This document shows positions 1 through 7,488 of a stretch of 24,278 nucleotides of DNA, in pieces. The notes under the pieces are model-generated. The model saw nothing but the letters and a program-made list of their open reading frames with translations, had not been told where the DNA came from and made no database searches. The DNA comes from JAGGTJ01 sp964457545 (GTDB lineage: Bacteria > Desulfobacterota > DSM-4660 > Desulfatiglandales > Desulfatiglandaceae). The first letter of the stretch is position 1. Each line of letters begins with the position of its first letter. Location of the stretch: the NCBI GenBank assembly GCA_964457545.1, contig CAYWEN010000001.1, positions 1 to 24,278 on the forward strand, given 5' to 3'. A program made the position numbers and the translations under genes.

Positions 1-197
1 TCTGTAACCGTGTTTTTGTATCTTGCCACCTCCTTTTCCAGTGTTTCAATTCTCCGGATCAGTGTCCTTGTTGTTTCCCTTAGCTGCTTTATCTCATCCA
101 TGGTGTCAGACATGTCTTTTGCCAACAGTGACGCCGGAAAAAACAGTATGGATAAAAACATTAGTAAAACAGCGGCCCTTGTCATTGTTTTCCTCAT
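1..197 (-). CDS. Exported coiled-coil protein, N-terminal fragment (possible outer-membrane porin-like protein)
   Basis: Only the first 65 codons are present; the gene runs off the left edge. It starts with ATG at 197, six bases after a strong Shine-Dalgarno (aaggaggg). Residues 1-26 look like a Sec signal peptide: a basic start (MRKTMTR), a hydrophobic core and a small-residue end (SLLA). From about residue 27 the chain is hydrophilic, with leucine/isoleucine heptad spacing (IKQLRET, LIRRIETLEKEV), so a coiled coil is likely. A short coiled coil right after a signal peptide is common in periplasmic proteins and in some porins, where it trimerises or contacts peptidoglycan. The porin idea is inference; the body of the protein is outside the window. 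It is the first gene downstream of the cobalamin riboswitch unit, but a terminator lies between. Confidence 0.75.
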   Translation of the reverse strand, partial: MRKTMTRAAVLLMFLSILFFPASLLAKDMSDTMDEIKQLRETTRTLIRRIETLEKEVARYKNTVT

Positions 198-570
198 AGT
201 TTTCCCTCCTTGAACTTGATTGGTTAAACAAATTACTCAATGTCCATCCATAAATGAGCTGCCTTTTACAGTCTTGCTCCCTGTTTGTGCCGGACATGGC
301 AGACAGGTCAATGTGCAGGATCAGTTGGGATCTGTGTCTCCGCATAATCCCTTTGTTTCCTTTGGTCTTGTAAAGAGCATCCCGTTTTTTTGAAAATCTG
401 TTTTCGGATAGACACTGATTGAACGGACTGATAAAAAACCGTTTTTACAATGGTTGGTATATAAGGTCATATTTCTTGAATCACAGAAACAATCTGTTTT
501 GTACAACAGTTTTTAAGGATCAGGTATATTGCCATTGACAGGAATACGGATTGATCAGGTGTTTTATCCC
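198..570. other. Intergenic stretch upstream of the exported protein
   Basis: No coding region is supported on either strand; the short open frames have no ribosome binding sites or family resemblance. Apart from the Shine-Dalgarno of the gene at 197 I see no strong promoter. The stretch probably carries the 5' leader of that gene. Confidence 0.5.
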
Positions 571-610
571 AAAAAAAAACCCCTGAACCGACTTTAAAGT
601 CGACCCAGGG
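571..610 (-). terminator. Rho-independent terminator ending the riboswitch transcript
   Basis: Read on the minus strand there is a stem CCCTG/CAGGG, a three-base internal loop, then the 14-base palindrome CGACTTTAAAGTCG closing the hairpin. Nine T residues follow immediately (571-579 on the plus strand are A). This is a strong intrinsic terminator signature. It sits about 200 nt after the cobalamin aptamer and 374 nt before the next start codon, so it may be the off-switch of the riboswitch or the end of a short RNA. The plus strand also has a T-run after the hairpin, so it could act in both directions. Confidence 0.75.
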
Positions 611-816
611 ATTTCCCTTTTTTATCCACAAGATCAAAAAAGACAGCAGCCTGTCCACGGGCTGTATCCATCTTGAGATCTTTACATAATGTTTCCCTTT
701 GCCCGGTTTCTTAGGTAAATTTCAAATTTTAATCCTGGATATATTCCCGCGATTAACAATCCTGTCTTTTTGAACCCGGGCAAACAAAATGGGGCATTTG
801 TAAAAAATCTCATTCC
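611..816 (-). other. RNA leader between cobalamin aptamer and terminator
   Basis: This segment should be transcribed behind the riboswitch. It contains a long-range stem: plus-strand bases 776-784 (ccgggcaaa) pair with 698-706 (tttgcccgg), nine perfect pairs plus two more beyond one mismatch, enclosing about 66 bases. This may belong to the expression platform. A 25-codon frame begins with ATG at 671 and ends at 594 inside the terminator, but it has no convincing ribosome binding site. I do not call a gene here. Confidence 0.45.
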
Positions 817-1058
817 ATTCAGGCAGGTCTTCTGACTTCTCCTCTTTTTCAGCAGCCTTCCCATTTCATTTGGTCTGTCTGGGGGTTGTTTGATCCGGTT
901 TTGAAACCATCACAACCTTGTTTTGAAACAGAGCCAAGTATAAAAAACAGTGGCATACAATGGCTGAAAAAGTATCTTTTCAAGATGTGTGGAGTTACAG
1001 CGGCGGGCCCGTCCCTGATTTTCACAGGGTTCCCTATTAAGTTATACAACACCTGAAT
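817..1058 (-). promoter_or_regulatory. Cobalamin riboswitch aptamer (RF00174 type)
   Basis: Read on the minus strand the aptamer shows the conserved blocks in order: GGGAA, GTGAAAATC, CCCGCCGCTGTAA (about 1040 to 993), a CCACTG block, GGGAAGGC (about 863), and the 3' signature GTCAG-AAGACCTGCCTG. The ends pair as a perfect seven-base P1: ATTCAGG at 1058-1052 with CCTGAAT at 823-817. It lies about 110 bases downstream of cbiB on the same strand, so it does not control the visible cbi operon but something further left. The family binds adenosylcobalamin or related cobalamins and usually turns expression off. The assignment rests on the consensus blocks and the closing stem. Confidence 0.93.
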
Positions 1059-1065
1059 TTGTCTA

Positions 1066-1093
1066 TTTATCTCATAATCTGTGGTGATGTCAA
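1066..1093 (-). promoter_or_regulatory. Promoter for the riboswitch transcript
   Basis: A perfect -35 box TTGACA (plus-strand tgtcaa, 1088-1093) is followed after 16 bases by GATAAA as -10 (1066-1071). The predicted start falls at about 1059, at the 5' strand of the aptamer's P1 stem. That agreement makes a separate riboswitch transcript likely, rather than read-through from cbiB. Confidence 0.65.
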
Positions 1094-1166
1094 TAGAAAA
1101 TATGGTAAAAATTCGGGATATAAATGATGATTCCTGAAAGGGAAATTCAACCGGGGGAATGTGCTG

Positions 1167-2168
1167 TCAGTCTGTCATACCAGACAGAAAGGTTGTAAAA
1201 ACAGCAACAAGTATTGATATGCAGGATGCACACAGGACAAGCCTGATTGCCTTGTCTATATCCTGGTAAGCAGGATCGGGGTTTTCTTTGGCTATCCAGG
1301 GCCTTTTTTTTATATTATCTCCATACATGGCAGGTCCGCCAAGCCGGATGTGCAGGGCCCCTGCGAAAAAACTCTCAGAATGTGCAGAATTGGGAGAATC
1401 ATGTTTGAGCCGGTCGTTTGCCGCTGCTTTCAGGCCGTCCGTAGGATTGAGTCCGGATATTGCGCTTCCTGCAAACAGGACAGGAATGGATATACGGGCG
1501 GGAATAAAATTTAAAAGGTCATCCATTCTTGCTGATGCCCATCCGAATCTGATATATTTTTCTGTTCTGTAGCCTACCATTGAATCAAGGGTGCTTACTG
1601 TTTTGAATATCAACATAAAAGAAACAGCAGCAAGAGAGGGGGAAAAAGAATACATATAACCAATTACAGCGCCTGAAACATACCAGAACAGGGGGGATAA
1701 AAAACCGTCTACAAAATTTTCGGCAAGTGTTTCAATGGCTGCCCGTGCTATATCCTTTTCATCAAGCTGAGTGACATCACGGCCAACTGTCATGGCAACA
1801 AGGTGTCTGGCCTTTTTAATATCTCCGTTTTTAATTGCCTGCGCCACCGGCCTTATATGATTGACAAGGTCTTTTACAGCTATCAGTGAATAACAGATAA
1901 ATATTTCAAGGGCCTTTGAAAGCATGGTACAGATCCTGTTCAATAACAGGTCTGTGCCTATAAATATGGTCAGGACAGAAAAAATCATTAGACAAAGGAG
2001 TAAAATTCCTCCTGTTTTGCCTTCTGTCCATGGGGCTTTTCTCAGGTGTTTTTCAAAAAACGAGATAAGAGCACCTATGATACGGACAGGGTGATATCTG
2101 TAGACAGGGTCGCCTGTTAAAAGATCAAAAGCAAATGCGGCAAGTATGATAAGGGCTGTTTCTTTCAT
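1167..2168 (-). CDS. cbiB: CbiB, adenosylcobinamide-phosphate synthase (333 aa)
   Basis: Integral membrane enzyme that attaches aminopropanol (or its phosphate) to adenosyl-cobyric acid in late cobalamin synthesis. The start was placed at ATG 2168 because the family begins with a hydrophobic segment followed by DLLTGDP-YRYHPVR-IG, seen here at residues 13-29. The longer frame back to 2273 adds 35 residues unlike the family and overlaps cobD. Several hydrophobic segments are visible (N-terminal, about 50-75, 90-110, around 160-195, and the C-terminus). Conserved-looking blocks include GRDVTQLDE, ETLAENFVDGFLSPLFWY and the GYRTEKY-RFGWASARMDDLLN-IPAR stretch. It is the last gene of the cbiF-cbiG-cbiH-cobD-cbiB operon, 82 bases after cobD. 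No clear Shine-Dalgarno precedes 2168, so the start is moderately sure; the function is clear. Confidence 0.92.
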   Translation of the reverse strand: MKETALIILAAFAFDLLTGDPVYRYHPVRIIGALISFFEKHLRKAPWTEGKTGGILLLCLMIFSVLTIFIGTDLLLNRICTMLSKALEIFICYSLIAVKDLVNHIRPVAQAIKNGDIKKARHLVAMTVGRDVTQLDEKDIARAAIETLAENFVDGFLSPLFWYVSGAVIGYMYSFSPSLAAVSFMLIFKTVSTLDSMVGYRTEKYIRFGWASARMDDLLNFIPARISIPVLFAGSAISGLNPTDGLKAAANDRLKHDSPNSAHSESFFAGALHIRLGGPAMYGDNIKKRPWIAKENPDPAYQDIDKAIRLVLCASCISILVAVFTTFLSGMTD

Positions 2169-2250
2169 GGAAAAGTGTCTGTGGCAGCCGTTGGCAATAA
2201 AAAAACTTCCTGTGACTGAATGTGCCGTATGTCTTGAGGGCAGACATTTG

Positions 2251-3318
2251 TTACGGGAAGGATCTAAGGGCATTTATAAGAAGGTCATTATCCTGTGGCA
2301 TACGAAGCCCTATTCTGAAAAAGTTGTTTTCAAGACCCGGAAAATTACGGCAGTCCCTTATGTAGAGGTTGTTTAACAGAAGACAGGCAAGAAGATCATC
2401 AAGATTGTCTGTTTTTTCCCAATGGCAGAGGATAAAATTTGCAGTGGGCAAAAACGCTTTTATGCCTGATATTTCATTTATGGCATTAAATACCCTGATA
2501 CGTTCATCTTTGATAATTGTCCTGGTCTTTTTTTCATAGTCATTGGATTCAATGAGAAGAGGGGCACAAAGATCTGCAATGCCATTGATTGTCCAAGGCT
2601 CTTTTGCCTTTGCAAGTTCGGATATTGTCCGGTGATGTCCAATGACTGCGCCGAGTCTTAGTCCTGCAAGGGCATAAAATTTTGTAATGGAATTGAGTAC
2701 AAGGATATTCGGTCTGTAGGGTCCCAGCATCATAGTTTCAGACTTCCAGTTGTCTGCAAACTGGATAAAGGCCTCGTCAATTATGAACCATTTTTCGGGA
2801 AACATTTCAGACAGACGGTAGATAATATCCCGCGAGACAAGTGTTGCCGTTGGATTGTTTGGCCTGCCTAACCATAGGGAATCTGTTGCTGTGCAAATCC
2901 TTGACAGTTCATGTTCGTCGGGAGGTGCAAATCCTGTTTCAGGTTTTAATGGATATCTGCTTGTCTTTGCTCCGGAAATAAAAGATGCCCTTTCATAATC
3001 GTGGTAGGATGGTGTAATTATTGCCGTGTTTTTAAGGCCAAGGACCCGTGGAATGAGGTATATAAGTTCAGTAGACCCGTTTCCGGGAAGGATGTTTTCT
3101 GCGGATATTCCAAGATGTTCGTTGTAATATCGAGTGATTCCCGAGCCGTTTATCGTAGGATAGGGAGAAACTGCATCAATAAGACCTTGCCATTTTTGGT
3201 CTATAATATTAGGCCGACCAAGAGGGTTGATGTTTACGCTGAAGTCCACAACTGGTGTGCAGGCTATATTAAGCCTTTTCATGTCAAATTGTGGTCCGCC
3301 GCCGTGTCTGTAATGCAT
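2251..3318 (-). CDS. cobD: CobD-like L-threonine-O-3-phosphate decarboxylase (355 aa)
   Basis: PLP-dependent fold-type I (aminotransferase-like) enzyme that makes (R)-1-amino-2-propanol phosphate, the linker CbiB attaches to the corrin ring. Motifs seen: HGG near the N-terminus (residues 5-8), VDFSVNINPLG, GNGSTELIYL for phosphate/PLP contacts, RPNNPT, IIDEAF, and the Schiff-base motif SITKFYALAGLRLG with lysine at about residue 213. ATG 3318 has an AGGA about 10 bases upstream and fits the family start. A TTG at 3366 would overlap the cbiH stop and add 16 residues, which is less likely. A histidinol-phosphate aminotransferase is the usual confusion, but the HGG start and the position between cbiH and cbiB favour CobD. 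Confidence 0.88.
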   Translation of the reverse strand: MHYRHGGGPQFDMKRLNIACTPVVDFSVNINPLGRPNIIDQKWQGLIDAVSPYPTINGSGITRYYNEHLGISAENILPGNGSTELIYLIPRVLGLKNTAIITPSYHDYERASFISGAKTSRYPLKPETGFAPPDEHELSRICTATDSLWLGRPNNPTATLVSRDIIYRLSEMFPEKWFIIDEAFIQFADNWKSETMMLGPYRPNILVLNSITKFYALAGLRLGAVIGHHRTISELAKAKEPWTINGIADLCAPLLIESNDYEKKTRTIIKDERIRVFNAINEISGIKAFLPTANFILCHWEKTDNLDDLLACLLLNNLYIRDCRNFPGLENNFFRIGLRMPQDNDLLINALRSFP

Positions 3319-3362
3319 ATCAATATATCCTGAGACAAAAACAAGTGCTTTATGCAGGGTTT

Positions 3363-4109
3363 TCAAGGTCGATATTTTTCCATATATCCACGGGGAGTTA
3401 TCATCCTGTTTCCTGTTATTTGTGTGGAGGAGCTGCCTATCACAAGTATGGTCAGCATGTCCACCATTGTTTCGTCAATATGGCTTGCAATGGTTGTCGA
3501 AACAGTCTCACCCGGTCTTGATGCGTTTTTTACAATTCCAACCGGGGTATCTTTTCCTCTCTCCTCAATAATGAGCTTTATTACCTCGTGGAATTGCCTT
3601 ACCCTTTTTTTTGATCTCGGGTTGTATATTACAATGACAAAATCTGCCCGAAGGGCCGCAAGCAGTCTCTTTTTTATCAGTTCCCAAGGAGTCAGAAGAT
3701 CGCTCAGGCTTATAACAGCAAAATCGTGCATCAAGGGAGCTCCAAGAAGAGATGCTGCGGCACACAGGGCAGGAATTCCTGGAAGTATTTCCACATTGAT
3801 CCGGCTGTCAAGACCCCTGTTGTGAACAAGTTCAAGAACAAGTCCTGCCATCCCGTATATACCGGGATCACCGCTGCTGACAATGACTGTTTTTTTGCCT
3901 TTCAATGATTCGTTAATGGCAGCCTCACACCTGTCTATCTCTTTTTTCATGCCAGTAGACAGGATTTCCCTGTCCTGCAGCAGGTCAGAACTGATCAGAT
4001 CTATGTATGTCCTGTAACCTACTATTACATCTGCCCATGCCAGGGCCTTTTTTGCCTCCGGAGTTTGATGTGATGCACCTCCGGGGCCAAGACCAACGAC
4101 CTTTATCAT
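3363..4109 (-). CDS. cbiH: CbiH/CobJ, (cobalt-)precorrin-3B C17-methyltransferase (248 aa)
   Basis: SAM-dependent tetrapyrrole methylase that methylates C17 and contracts the corrin ring. It opens with MIKVVGLGPGG, the usual glycine-rich start of this superfamily, followed by QTPEAKKALAWADVIVGYRTYIDLI. It carries SSGDPGIYGMAGLV, the EILPGIPALCAAASLLGAPLMHDF-type block typical of CobJ/CbiH, then IYNPRSKKR and TPVGIVKNASRPGE. ATG 4109 overlaps the TGA of cbiG by four bases (ATGA), so translation is probably coupled. The 280-residue longer frame adds a cysteine-rich leader unlike the family and was rejected. Early cobalt insertion is inferred from cbiG next door, so the substrate is probably the cobalt form. 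Confidence 0.93.
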   Translation of the reverse strand: MIKVVGLGPGGASHQTPEAKKALAWADVIVGYRTYIDLISSDLLQDREILSTGMKKEIDRCEAAINESLKGKKTVIVSSGDPGIYGMAGLVLELVHNRGLDSRINVEILPGIPALCAAASLLGAPLMHDFAVISLSDLLTPWELIKKRLLAALRADFVIVIYNPRSKKRVRQFHEVIKLIIEERGKDTPVGIVKNASRPGETVSTTIASHIDETMVDMLTILVIGSSSTQITGNRMITPRGYMEKYRP

Positions 4110-5152
4110 GGATGAACAGCTACTGCAAGAGTTGTGTTTGTATCCTTTGTCTTGGGAATGATCAGCTTTCCCATTCCTGCACCGGCAATTGCTGCTGCTT
4201 CGCATACCCCTGCTACTCCCATATGCCTTTTTACTGTTTCTGACGGATTTGGTATTCTGATATTTTCAAGTATGGAAACATCAAAAAAAGAGACGGGTAC
4301 GCCAATCTTTTTTGCTGCTTTTAATATACCCTGTTCATCCCTTTTTGCCTTTATTGTGGCAATAGCCTTTATGCTTTTCAGGCATAATCCTCTTTTCTCG
4401 AATGTCCTTAATATAAAACTGTGGATTTCTTTTTCTCCGGTTCCCCTGTTGCACCCTATGCCTATTACAAGGCATCTGGGGTGGAGATAAAGCAGTTTTT
4501 CATATCTTGCATCCAGGATGCCCTTATTACGCCAGCTTACCCATATGCCAGGTCTTTCTGAAAGCCATGTGTCATTCGGGTCCATATATCTTATATCTAC
4601 CATGCCAGATGTCTCTGATTTTAAGGACAGTCTGTCTTCCGGATCAAATACCTGTATCTTGTCTCCTTCAAGAATAGCCATGTTGACATGTTTTACAGCG
4701 TCTATATTGCCTATAGCCATGTCTTTTTTTATGGCAAGCATATCTATTGATGGCAGGTCCTCTGTATCTGTTGCGGTAGTTATTACGGGAATGGCATTTA
4801 TTAGTTTGGCGAGTTTTGTGGCAAGGGCATTAGCTCCCCCTATGTGGCCTCCTGTCAGGCTGATACAGAAACGTCCCCTCTGATCCAAGACTACTACAGC
4901 AGGGTCAGAATCTTTTTTTTCAAGGCATGGTGCTATTGCCCTGACTGCAATTCCGGTTGCAGTAATAAATATGTGTTTTTTGTAGGCATTGAAATTGTCT
5001 TTTACAAGTGATACAAGGCCCTTAAAGGGGATTCCTTCATATATCTGGATATATTTTTCCGGTATGTACAGATCTGCATCGATAGAGTCTTCAAGTCGTT
5101 TGGCAAGAGAGCAGCCCTGTTTCGTAAGGGTGTATATGGCTGTTCTGCTCAT
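4106..5152 (-). CDS. cbiG: CbiG, cobalt-precorrin-5A hydrolase (348 aa)
   Basis: CbiG opens the delta-lactone of cobalt-precorrin-5A and releases acetaldehyde; its presence marks the anaerobic, early-cobalt route to B12. The N-terminal part carries the family blocks FITATGIAVRAIAP and DQRGRFCISLTGGHIGGAN, then PVITTATDTEDLPSIDMLA. The C-terminal domain begins around residue 225 with LVIGIGCNRGTG and ends with the ETVKRHMGVAGVCEAAAIAGAG block, as in CbiG_C (also called the CobE domain). Length is typical. The start ATG at 5152 overlaps the stop of cbiF (ATGA) and the stop overlaps the start of cbiH in the same way. Confidence 0.94.
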   Translation of the reverse strand: MSRTAIYTLTKQGCSLAKRLEDSIDADLYIPEKYIQIYEGIPFKGLVSLVKDNFNAYKKHIFITATGIAVRAIAPCLEKKDSDPAVVVLDQRGRFCISLTGGHIGGANALATKLAKLINAIPVITTATDTEDLPSIDMLAIKKDMAIGNIDAVKHVNMAILEGDKIQVFDPEDRLSLKSETSGMVDIRYMDPNDTWLSERPGIWVSWRNKGILDARYEKLLYLHPRCLVIGIGCNRGTGEKEIHSFILRTFEKRGLCLKSIKAIATIKAKRDEQGILKAAKKIGVPVSFFDVSILENIRIPNPSETVKRHMGVAGVCEAAAIAGAGMGKLIIPKTKDTNTTLAVAVHP

Positions 5153-5922
5153 TTATCTGCCTTTCTGAAACCATGACTGAATTGCCGGTCGTACAGCCTG
5201 GACGGAGGAACATTGTCCTGATGAGGGCATACCAGAAAAACAGTCTGCCTTTTTATGTTGGCATTTTTCACATCCTCAACCAGGGTTGAAAGTGTGGAGA
5301 AAAATATCTTTTCGTCAGGCCAACCTATGCGATATCCTACAAATATACGGGTGTTTTCATCATATCCGCCTGAAATAAGTTCTTCCTTTATCTTTTCAGT
5401 ACTGGTTGCAGACAGATATATTGCCATGGAACACCTATGAGATGCAAGAAGCCTCAGAGCCTCTTTTTCGGGCATATGTGTCTTTTCTGAAACCCTGGTC
5501 AATATAAGGCTTTGTGCATGTTCAGGGAGTGTAAAGGACAGCCTTGCCCTTGCGGCGGCGGCAAAGGCTACGCTTACCCCGGGAACTATCTCGTAGGATA
5601 TACCATCTCTTTCAAGAAGGTTGATCTGTTCGTGTATTGCTCCATAAAGAGTGGGATCGCCAGTGTGAAGTCTGGCAACCATCCCATTGTTATCCTTGAC
5701 GGTTTTTACAATATGACGATGGGTTTCGTCAAGAGTCATTCCTGATGAATCCATAACCAGGGCATTCTTTTTTGCGCACGTTACCATGCTGGCAGGGACA
5801 AGAGATCCTGCATACAGGACGAGATCTGCCTGTTCAACAAGTTTCCTTCCCTTTATGGTTATGAGATCAGGATCTCCGGGGCCGGCCCCGATAAAATATA
5901 CTTGCACGTTGTTGTTTTTCAT
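5149..5922 (-). CDS. cbiF: CbiF/CobM, (cobalt-)precorrin-4 C11-methyltransferase (257 aa)
   Basis: SAM-dependent methylase acting just before CbiG. Family features: VYFIGAGPGDPDLITIKGRKL at the N-terminus, DLVLYAGSLVP, the RLHTGDPTLYGAI loop, YEIVPGVSVAFAAAA and the RVSEKTHMPE segment, followed by LASHRCSMAIYLSA. ATG 5922 lies immediately before the conserved start. A TTG at 5982 would give an extra 20 residues of low-complexity leader with no family match. The Shine-Dalgarno for 5922 is weak. It is the first gene of the operon, about 210 bases after the predicted transcription start, so the leader is long enough to hold an RNA switch. The other early corrin genes (cbiL, cbiE, cbiT, cbiC and so on) are not in this window. 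Confidence 0.94.
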   Translation of the reverse strand: MKNNNVQVYFIGAGPGDPDLITIKGRKLVEQADLVLYAGSLVPASMVTCAKKNALVMDSSGMTLDETHRHIVKTVKDNNGMVARLHTGDPTLYGAIHEQINLLERDGISYEIVPGVSVAFAAAARARLSFTLPEHAQSLILTRVSEKTHMPEKEALRLLASHRCSMAIYLSATSTEKIKEELISGGYDENTRIFVGYRIGWPDEKIFFSTLSTLVEDVKNANIKRQTVFLVCPHQDNVPPSRLYDRQFSHGFRKADK

Positions 5923-6032
5923 GTGACAATCTATATTTTCTGAAGATTTGGAATGTTGGGTTTTACCCTGGGGTCTTTGCAAAATGTTAAGTTTTGTTCA
6001 GGCTCAAGGAAGGCAAAAATTTTACCTGTGAT

Positions 6033-6137
6033 AGATTCCTCCTGTCTGTATGTCTGCCAGTCCGCATGGGAGGCATGCAAAGGTACAGGCGGGTTCCGGG
6101 TACTGCGGGACAATTATGGACGCAAACCAGTTAATCT
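6033..6137 (-). promoter_or_regulatory. Structured leader of the cbi operon, possible divergent cobalamin riboswitch
   Basis: The leader between the promoter and cbiF contains blocks that recall the cobalamin aptamer: GGT, five bases, TCC, then TGTCCCGCAG (about 6125 to 6098), and GACAGGAGG near the 3' end. AGATT (6137-6133) can pair with AATCT (6037-6033), and GCATG/CATGC forms an internal hairpin. The GGGAA block and a normal CTGT after CCCGC are missing, so this may be a variant, a decayed copy or chance. The biological position, in front of B12 genes, is where such a switch is expected. Confidence 0.3.
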
Positions 6138-6140
6138 GTT

Positions 6141-6168
6141 TTTATATTTAATTGATGTGTAAAGTCAA
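6141..6168 (-). promoter_or_regulatory. Promoter of the cbiFGH-cobD-cbiB operon
   Basis: TTGACT (plus-strand 6163-6168) and TATAAA (6141-6146) are separated by 16 bases, a good sigma-70 pair. Transcription should begin near 6134, leaving a 5' leader of about 210 nt before cbiF. Confidence 0.65.
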
Positions 6169-6796
6169 GACGAGTTTGCATAAAGTTGTTTTGCAAGCTC
6201 GGTAAAGTCAAAAAAGGCAGAAAGATATTAGTATCAGGGGGGGTATAGGGGTTGCATACAATCTCTGGATTAAGGCTGTATGGAACCTCTTTTGCCTGGT
6301 AATTCTGTTGGAAGATATTCTGCCTTTTATCTGTGGAGAAAAATATGACCTGATTTCTGTACACAGAGTGTAGTACCTTTACTTATATAGACAGGCAGAC
6401 CCTGGTGGGGAACCTTGGCTGTTTTTTTGTATCAGATCCGTTGGTCTGATTATACCAGGTTATGATCAGGTGGGCAGATGTTGCCAAAACATTTCGAGAA
6501 GATTCATGTAGTTGGCACAGTATCTGCTTGTTGTTTTTAAATCTGATTGTACTTTTCCGGTTTGACGGCCATATAAAAATCTTGTTTATATGAAAGTCCT
6601 TCATGAAGACGAGACTGTAGCGCCGGATGCAGTGCTTTTATTGATTGTTGTGGCTGATAAAACAGATTCGGCAATGCTGGTTTGTATCTTTCCGTTGGAT
6701 AACAGAATATTCTGAACCGGGTGCAGGTACTGTAAGCTGTTTATGCATGGAAACTGTTCGGGATTTCATATGTGTTATGGCAAGAGGAAATAAATT
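6169..6796. other. Intergenic region between the divergent cbi operon and the response regulator
   Basis: No gene is supported. It contains the response-regulator promoter at 6562-6590 with an overlapping inverted repeat. Close to 6736-6757 there is a short sequence resembling the tail of the dispersed intergenic repeat (tgtttatgcatggaaactgtt against cgtttatggatggaaactgtt beginning at about 22974). The rest shows no recognisable element. Confidence 0.5.
6562..6592 (+). promoter_or_regulatory. Promoter with overlapping inverted repeat, upstream of the response regulator
   Basis: TTGACG (6562-6567) is followed after 17 bases by TTTATA (6585-6590). The inverted repeat CATATAAA / TTTATATG (6570-6577 and 6585-6592, seven-base spacer) covers the spacer and the -10 box, which is how a repressor or autoregulatory site would be placed. 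The start codon is about 200 bases downstream, and no better promoter was seen nearer to it. Confidence 0.45.
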
Positions 6797-7435
6797 ATGA
6801 CTGAGAATTTAATGCATTCTGCTTCCGAGACAAGTATTTTTATAGTTGAAGACGAAGATAATCTTGCAGAGGTCATGAGAGCCCGTCTTGAAAGTTATGG
6901 TTATAAGGTATGTGGTATTGTATCATCAGGAGAAGAGGCCATTAAATCCGTGGAACATATAAAACCTGATCTTGTGATTATGGATATCAAGCTGAAGGGA
7001 AAGATTGACGGTATTGAGGCAGCGGCAGAAATTCGTTCACGCATTAGTGTTCCCGTGATATATCTTACTGCATTTTCAGATGAATACATGTTAGAACGAA
7101 TAAAAGCTACTGAACCGTTTGGCTATATACTCAAGCCATATGATGGAAGACAGTTAAGGATAGCAATAGAGATAGCCCTGTACAAGGATAGGGTTCAGAA
7201 AGAAAAGGAACGTCTGATTGCAGATTTGCAGGATGCCCTTGCCAAGGTCCAAAAACTGAGTGGGCTGCTACCAATATGTGCTTCGTGCAAAAAAATCAGG
7301 GACGACAAAGGGTACTGGAGCGAAGTGGAGGATTACATAGAATCACATTCTGATGCGGAATTTACACATGGTGTTTGTCCGGAATGTGCCAAGAAGTTGT
7401 ACCCCTTTATCAAAAACAATGATAGCTCTTCCTGA
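6797..7435 (+). CDS. Response regulator with C-terminal double-CxxC (zinc-ribbon-like) tail (212 aa)
   Basis: The N-terminal receiver domain (about residues 12-130) is complete: acidic pocket E18/D19/E20/D21, phospho-acceptor D63 in VIMDIK, T91 in YLTAF and K113 in ILKPY. A helical, probably coiled-coil linker (about 130-156) follows. The tail, residues 157-203, has CASC (C161, C164) and CPEC (C194, C197) separated by 29 residues, with KKIRDDKGYW after the first pair. I recall this tail at the end of many receiver and PAS proteins of Desulfobacterota; its ligand is unknown to me, and zinc or another metal is inferred from the cysteine spacing. There is no DNA-binding or catalytic output domain. 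No histidine kinase is adjacent. ATG 6797 has agagga nine bases upstream. Confidence 0.88.
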   Translation: MTENLMHSASETSIFIVEDEDNLAEVMRARLESYGYKVCGIVSSGEEAIKSVEHIKPDLVIMDIKLKGKIDGIEAAAEIRSRISVPVIYLTAFSDEYMLERIKATEPFGYILKPYDGRQLRIAIEIALYKDRVQKEKERLIADLQDALAKVQKLSGLLPICASCKKIRDDKGYWSEVEDYIESHSDAEFTHGVCPECAKKLYPFIKNNDSSS

Positions 7436-7488
7436 AAACCCTATTGTCAGGAGCAGCAGGGTCTTAATATCCATAAGGACAATTTGCC

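Noticed and set aside
594..671. 25-codon frame behind the cobalamin riboswitch
   Set aside because: No convincing ribosome binding site, it ends inside the terminator stem, and I recognise no family. Kept only as a possibility in the riboswitch finding.
5931..6113. 60-codon minus-strand frame upstream of cbiF
   Set aside because: It lies in the operon leader, has no family resemblance and overlaps the structured element; probably non-coding.
6033..6137. Moco or NiCo riboswitch in the cbi leader
   Set aside because: Single motif words such as TGCCTCCC and GGACTGGCAG occur, but the paired repeats and core required by those families are not there.
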